Below, piece by piece: positions 59,643 through 64,000 of a stretch of 64,000 nucleotides of DNA. Each line of letters begins with the position of its first letter. Position 1 is the stretch's first letter. Where the stretch lies: assembly GCA_018672475.1 (NCBI GenBank), contig JABHFS010000004.1, forward strand, positions 1-64,000, written 5' to 3'. The notes under the pieces were generated by a model. The model did no database searches, had not been told where the DNA came from, and worked only from the letters and a program-made list of their open reading frames with translations. The stretch is from Gemmatimonadota bacterium. Its GTDB lineage: Bacteria; Latescibacterota; UBA2968; UBA8231. Position numbers and translations under genes: made by a program.

Positions 59643-60416
59643 ATGCTCGAAAAAACGGCAACGACCTTGCAACAAATGTTTTCACTCGAAGGCAAACGGG
59701 GCATCCTGACCGGTGGTTCGAGCGGCCTCGGCTTGGCCACCAGCCAAGTACTCGCCGACGCGGGCGCCGAGGTCTTCGTGCTGAGTCGTTCCGGCGAAGT
59801 AAAAGTCGAACACGACACCCAGCACTCCTCGATCCACCATATCAAAGCAGATGTCGGTGACCGCGAAAGCTTACGCTCCATCGTCGACGAGATCGGAGGC
59901 GGTGGCTTGGACTTCTTAGTCAATAACGCGGGTATCACACAGAAGGCGCGCAGCGAAGATTTTGCGCCCGCCGATTTTTCCCGCATCCAACAGGTCAATG
60001 TCGAAGCGGTATTCAACCTGTGTAATCTCTCTTATCCCTACTTAAAACAAGCCAAAGGCGCCGGTCGTATCGTTTCCATATCGTCGCTGGCCGCACATCT
60101 CGGCTTCGCCGAAGTCGCCCCCTATTGCGCCTCAAAGGCAGCGGTGACCGGCCTGACACGCGGGCTGGCCGTCGAATGGGCGCACGACAATATCCTGGTC
60201 AATACGGTCGCACCGGGCTGGTTCCCCTCCGAGATCAACAAACAGGTGGTCGACGCCGAACGGCAAAAGAAGATTCTCGCGCGCATGCCGCTCAGCCGTT
60301 ATGGCGAACCAAATGAGCTAGCCGCGATGGTCTTGTTCCTAATTTCACCGGCGGCATCCTATATCACGGGGCAGGAGTTCGTCGTCGACGGCGGCGCGTT
60401 GGCCTTTGGTTTCTGA
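59643..60416 (+). CDS. Short-chain dehydrogenase (gluconate/deoxygluconate dehydrogenase-like)
   Basis: 257 residues. The cofactor motif is GILTGGSSGLGLAT, NNAG at 94-97, active site Ser148 (ISSLAAHLG), Tyr161 and Lys165 (YCASK), and the end YITGQEFVVDGG is canonical. The 14-residue N-terminal extension before SLEGKRGI and overall pattern resemble KduD/gluconate 5-dehydrogenase. AAGGAG lies 6 nt before the ATG. Probably in sugar acid metabolism. Confidence 0.9.
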   Translation: MLEKTATTLQQMFSLEGKRGILTGGSSGLGLATSQVLADAGAEVFVLSRSGEVKVEHDTQHSSIHHIKADVGDRESLRSIVDEIGGGGLDFLVNNAGITQKARSEDFAPADFSRIQQVNVEAVFNLCNLSYPYLKQAKGAGRIVSISSLAAHLGFAEVAPYCASKAAVTGLTRGLAVEWAHDNILVNTVAPGWFPSEINKQVVDAERQKKILARMPLSRYGEPNELAAMVLFLISPAASYITGQEFVVDGGALAFGF

Positions 60417-60675
60417 GGTAAAACACCTATCAACGCTCGGCTTTTCAACCTTAGCAATCAGCCCCGTACGCCCCATAACCGTTTGCCGATAGAATCGCCA
60501 TCAGAAAACGATTGGCCTAGGCGCTATAGGTCTATAGCAATCGAATATGCTGCACACTAAAGAAATAACAGGCGCATTTTTCAGTACAAGGATTGTTTTT
60601 CTGCGGATGGAGAGTATTATCAGATAAACCTTATACCCCAAGTCTATTCGATTTCATCCAATCCTAAGACGCCCA

Positions 60676-62643
60676 ATGCCTCGAAATTGCGCCGCCACCC
60701 TCGCTTGCGTCGTGGTCCTTCTCAGCGGGCACCCCACGGAGTCGCTCACGGTTTACCGCGTCGGCGGAGCCGACCGTCCACCGCCGAGCCTCGATCACCC
60801 CTTCGAGTTCGTACCGATCCGCTGGGACGAACTCAATGGGCGCCGGCACGGACAGTCCCGACTGATCGAAATTAGGCCAGCTTATATCGCTCCACAGCAA
60901 ATGGACCCGGACATTAACCTCGTGCCCGAACTGACACAACGGGGCGGCGGGATAAAGCGATTGACCTGGCGCACCTGGCAACCCGTCGACTTCCCCCTGC
61001 AATTACTTACCGACGGCAACGATGCAACCGCTCGCATCGCAGGTAGCCCGTGGTTCACCTTTGCCAATGTCTTCAACTATACAAAACAGCATACGATGCC
61101 GCCCAGCCTCGTATGGAACTTCGACCTCGGTGGAGCCTTCTCAGTCCACCGCGTCCGCTTCTACCCGCGCCCCAAGTTTCGCTTTGCGCGGCCGGTGCAA
61201 AGCTTTATAGTCGGCCTAGGCAGCGAAATCGCACTCGCCGAGCGACCGACCAGCTACAGCTTGGGCCCTTGTCCCATGTGCAAAGACGATCCACGAGTGC
61301 TCGATTTTGAAATCGTCCACCGCGAGTTTGAAAACACTCAATCCACCGTCGATCTAACGCTAATACCCAGAGCAACTCAAAACGTGCTTTTCCAGGCCTT
61401 TCCCAACACCCGAGGAAACTGGGAGATTGCCGAGTTCGAAATCTACGCCGATGGCTACGCTGCTCAGGCCAAATACACATCCAATATTATCGAGCTCGGA
61501 AACCCGGCCGTCCTAGGGGATTTGCGTTGGTCAGGCGACGAACCCAGCGATACCCGCATCGAGTTGCGCGTGCGCACCGGCAATGACCCGGATCCCAATA
61601 CCTACTGGCGCTACTCGTTCCGTGGCGACGAAATTACCCGCTTCGACCTATCGGGCCAGCCCCTGGATCAGGACAGTTACGCCGACCTGGCTTCGGGAGA
61701 ACGGGCCGGTATCAGGTATGACACGACCCATTGGACCCCCTGGAGCCTACCGCAACTGACGTCAGGTCCCGACCCGGTCACCATTCCGACCAATGGTCTG
61801 CGCCGTTTCATTCAGGTCCAGGCGATACTCCACTCGAGACCCCAAGCCGCACCCCGACTTGACTATATCCAGTTCAGCGCATCCGCCCCGGCGATAGAAC
61901 GGATTACAGGCAATATTTCACCTGCAGCGGTAGAGGCCGGCACGGCCAGTCGATTCACCTACACGCTCAAACCTACCATCGTCTCAGCCGCGCAAGGTTT
62001 CGACCGTTTCGCCGTCGAAACACCGGGCCAGTTATTAGATGTCGAGGGCGTACGCCTCGGCGGCGAGCCGGTAGAGTTCAGCCTCATATACCTCGACGCA
62101 AACCGATTCGAAATCGCTTTCCCGCGAATAGACCGGCAGCTTACCAAAGAGCAACTCGAGGTGGAATTCAGCGCCCGCATCTTTCGCTTCGGCACCGCCT
62201 TTACCGGCCATATAACCGACAGCACCCGGCCCTCTGCCATAGCCCAACCCGTTGAACCCGGCGACACCGATCCGCTGGCCGCAAGACAACCCCTCAAAGT
62301 CGACTTGCTCGCGGCGCGCCAGACGACCCTGCACACACTCGACATATCGCCTCCGGTCTTCACGCCCAATGGGGACCGGGTAAACGACATTACGGACATT
62401 ACCTATACGCTGGTCAATTTAAACGCCGTAGCGCCTGTGAGACTGAATGTCTATGATCTCTCCGGCCGACGATTGTGCTCCATACTGCGCACAGTGCAAA
62501 CCAGCGGGCATTTCACCAGCACATGGGACGGACGTGACACTCAAGGTAACCGCCTGCCGCCGGGGCTTTATATCCTGGAATTATCGGTGCAGACCGACCA
62601 AAACACACACCGGCAGCGGCGATCGGTTTCAGTAGTCTACTAA
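60676..62643 (+). CDS. Large secreted protein with FlgD-Ig sorting domain
   Basis: 655 residues. A signal peptide (CAATLACVVVLLSGHP) is followed by beta-rich regions: a discoidin-like part near 110-250 (ARIAGSPWFTFANVF, WNFDLGGAFSVHRVRFYP), then Ig-like modules (EIYADGYAAQAKYTSNIIEL). The C-terminus is the FlgD-Ig/type-IX-like module: DISPPVFTPNGDRVNDITDI, LNVYDLSGRRLCSIL, TSTWDGRDTQGNRLPPGLY. The discoidin-like part suggests binding to carbohydrate on the cell surface or outside. Third protein in the window with this sorting domain. Confidence 0.78.
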   Translation: MPRNCAATLACVVVLLSGHPTESLTVYRVGGADRPPPSLDHPFEFVPIRWDELNGRRHGQSRLIEIRPAYIAPQQMDPDINLVPELTQRGGGIKRLTWRTWQPVDFPLQLLTDGNDATARIAGSPWFTFANVFNYTKQHTMPPSLVWNFDLGGAFSVHRVRFYPRPKFRFARPVQSFIVGLGSEIALAERPTSYSLGPCPMCKDDPRVLDFEIVHREFENTQSTVDLTLIPRATQNVLFQAFPNTRGNWEIAEFEIYADGYAAQAKYTSNIIELGNPAVLGDLRWSGDEPSDTRIELRVRTGNDPDPNTYWRYSFRGDEITRFDLSGQPLDQDSYADLASGERAGIRYDTTHWTPWSLPQLTSGPDPVTIPTNGLRRFIQVQAILHSRPQAAPRLDYIQFSASAPAIERITGNISPAAVEAGTASRFTYTLKPTIVSAAQGFDRFAVETPGQLLDVEGVRLGGEPVEFSLIYLDANRFEIAFPRIDRQLTKEQLEVEFSARIFRFGTAFTGHITDSTRPSAIAQPVEPGDTDPLAARQPLKVDLLAARQTTLHTLDISPPVFTPNGDRVNDITDITYTLVNLNAVAPVRLNVYDLSGRRLCSILRTVQTSGHFTSTWDGRDTQGNRLPPGLYILELSVQTDQNTHRQRRSVSVVY

Positions 62644-62655
62644 AAATAGAGGTAC

Positions 62656-62702
62656 AAAGAATACCCGGCAGAGGGATTAGCCTCTACCGGGTATTCTTTT
62701 AT
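62656..62702. terminator. Bidirectional terminator
   Basis: AAAGAATACCCGG (62656-62668) with CCGGGTATTCTTT (62687-62699), 13 bp perfect, and AGAGG/CCTCT inside. It separates the secreted protein gene and convergent PhyH 7. Confidence 0.85.
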
Positions 62703-62735
62703 CATACTATTGCTGAAATATGTGTGCTCAACGGC

Positions 62736-63884
62736 TCAACGCTTGCTCCCGCCGTGCTCGCACTCCCATTGCTCCATACTCATCGTGCCGGCCACCACCT
62801 GGCTGTTGTCGCCTGTGCGATCCGACTCGCGCGACTCCCTGGCCCGGGCCGCCGTGTGCTGGTTCTCCGACTGCAGGACGTCCTCTTCACCCTCGGCGAG
62901 ATGCCGGTACAACAGCTTCAGCTCCGGAGAAAAACCCGCGTATACCTCCCGCGGCACATACGTCCTGAGCGAATGACCGCCCGAGTGCAAATTGCCGAAC
63001 TCGTTACCCGACAACCACCACGGCGCGTAGCGGCACACGACCGCCGTGCGCTCGTGCTCGCTCTGGTTGATCGCGCCCGAGTGCCAGATCCGCGTGTCCT
63101 GCATAAAGACAGAGCCCGCGGGGGCCGAGATTTGAAACTCGCCCGGTATCGACGCTTGTTCGTCGATACCGTCATCGGGGCCGCGCGGGTTGCGCGGGTC
63201 TTTATGCGACCCCGGCACAATCCACGTACCGCCATTATACGGGGTCACGTTCTCCGGACCAAGGTACCAGACCGTGGACAGCGCCATGCAGACATCGGGA
63301 AATGGTTGGGCGACCGCGCCGCAATGCTTCCACGGCTCTTCGCTGCTCGGCCCGTACGCCGTCAGATCATGCGGCCAGTCGGAATGCCAACCGCGCCGCC
63401 GCAACTGCTCTTCAGACAGCGCCTCGCCGGCCGGCCTCGACGACTTATTGACCTCCGTCTGCGAAATGCGGACATGCGTATCGAGCATGGCCTTAGCCAC
63501 CCGGAGCACGCGCGAGTCCGCGAGATACTCGGCGAAGGTCTCGTTGCGCGCAATGTCGCATAGCTCGGCGTCGGGTGCCATCGGCGGCCGAACAGGCCCG
63601 TCGCCAATCTCGGCGTCGGGATTTCTTTGGCGCTCCAGCTCTATGCGCTTGCTCCGCTCCGCCTCTCGGTCCTGCTGCAACAGCCGGCGCCCCTCGTGCA
63701 CGCTCTCGCGCACGGTGCTGACTTGATCCTCGGGGATCACCCGCTCGACAACGCAGAAACCCTGGACGCGCAGCGATTGCAGGTACCCCTCAATCTCCTC
63801 GTCACCGCCCTTGGGAATGCCCGTGCCGATAGAGTAGGGGATACGCAGTCGATCATCAATATTTGCCAGTTCTGGCATAATCAA
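62736..63884 (-). CDS. PhyH-like Fe(II)/2-oxoglutarate oxygenase 7
   Basis: 382 residues, the longest PhyH here. Iron ligands RGWHSDWPHD (His-x-Asp) and DTRIWHSGAINQ (His), Arg in ERTAVVCRYAPWW. It has an N-terminal extension (residues 1-30), a helical insertion rich in charged residues (LQQDREAERSKRIELERQRN) and a disordered C-terminal tail (ARARESRESDRTGDNSQVVA). The start is TTG 63884 or ATG 63878. A GTWIVPGSHKDPRNP strand confirms the family. Confidence 0.88.
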   Translation of the reverse strand: MIMPELANIDDRLRIPYSIGTGIPKGGDEEIEGYLQSLRVQGFCVVERVIPEDQVSTVRESVHEGRRLLQQDREAERSKRIELERQRNPDAEIGDGPVRPPMAPDAELCDIARNETFAEYLADSRVLRVAKAMLDTHVRISQTEVNKSSRPAGEALSEEQLRRRGWHSDWPHDLTAYGPSSEEPWKHCGAVAQPFPDVCMALSTVWYLGPENVTPYNGGTWIVPGSHKDPRNPRGPDDGIDEQASIPGEFQISAPAGSVFMQDTRIWHSGAINQSEHERTAVVCRYAPWWLSGNEFGNLHSGGHSLRTYVPREVYAGFSPELKLLYRHLAEGEEDVLQSENQHTAARARESRESDRTGDNSQVVAGTMSMEQWECEHGGSKR

Positions 63885-63930
63885 TCCAGCTAGTTTAATG
63901 GTTGAAAAAAGGTCTCGACCTTTACTAAAA

Positions 63931-63947
63931 TTACAGTAGTAATGTAA
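63931..63947 (-). promoter_or_regulatory. Small dyad upstream of PhyH 7
   Basis: TTACA (63931-63935) and TGTAA (63943-63947), 7-nt spacer, 50 bp upstream of the start in AT-rich DNA. It could be an operator; no regulator is nearby. Confidence 0.25.
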
Positions 63948-64000
63948 AGCATTTATTTGATATTATTCAATAAAAGACGACCTCAAAAGAATACGCATAT

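Overview
The window reads as chromosomal DNA of an uncultured, GC-rich marine or host-associated bacterium of the Latescibacterota/Poribacteria type. This is inference from gene content, not a marker-gene assignment. The clues are seven phytanoyl-CoA-dioxygenase-like (PhyH) proteins in 64 kb, a Cys-type sulfatase, heparinase-like and (alpha/alpha)-toroid proteins, many small sugar oxidoreductases and isomerases, a DUF4159 gene, and three secreted proteins ending in a FlgD-Ig/type-IX-like sorting domain. I see no rRNA, tRNA or CRISPR array.

Layout. 1-2.2 kb: a heparinase II/III gene running off the left edge (minus strand), then an outer-membrane-like protein. 3.0-4.1 kb: decayed DNA with a broken membrane sensor. 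4.4-12.2 kb (plus strand): glutaminyl cyclase, MoaB, a cobalamin riboswitch with its own terminator controlling a BtuB-like TonB receptor and a surface beta-propeller (a plausible BtuG-like B12 capture pair), an EEP-family hydrolase and a MetE-like protein. 12.4-20 kb: HemB, a DUF3179 pseudogene, a secreted metalloprotease, an NsrR-truncated haemoglobin nitric-oxide operon with a visible operator, a toroid protein and an enolase-superfamily enzyme. 20-22.6 kb: a scrapyard of transposase, deacetylase and methyltransferase fragments, a split TonB-like/DUF4159 locus and a 194-bp MITE. 22.6-28.5 kb: sulfatase, HAD hydrolase, topoisomerase III, nucleoside hydrolase.

28.6-45.4 kb is the catabolic heart. 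One minus-strand operon (PhyH, ChbG-like deacetylase, PhyH, Ldh2 dehydrogenase, M14 peptidase) and a second (SDR, ROK kinase, MetE-like, metallo-beta-lactamase-fold hydrolase, two Gfo/Idh/MocA oxidoreductases) have genes that overlap or abut by a few bases, so each is probably one transcript with coupled translation. They look like pathways for modified sugars or sugar-like osmolytes; the substrates cannot be read from sequence.

46.2-48.8 kb: a 2.6-kb decayed integrative element bounded by an exact 30-bp direct repeat, integrated at an intrinsic terminator, carrying a pentapeptide-repeat lipoprotein, a Lys-rich micro-protein, a MerR-like fragment and a broken tyrosine recombinase. 48.8-64 kb: ankyrin-cyclophilin lipoprotein, a fused CdaA-YbbR diadenylate cyclase, four more PhyH genes, two xylose-isomerase-like TIM barrels, SDR, another sorting-domain protein, and several gene fossils.

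The most unusual non-coding signal is a family of four GC-rich intergenic elements (12.2, 28.7, 42.2 and 52.8 kb) that fold into long nested hairpins. Two of them share a core in which one stem shows a compensatory base-pair change, as expected for a structured RNA or a mobilised RNA-like repeat.
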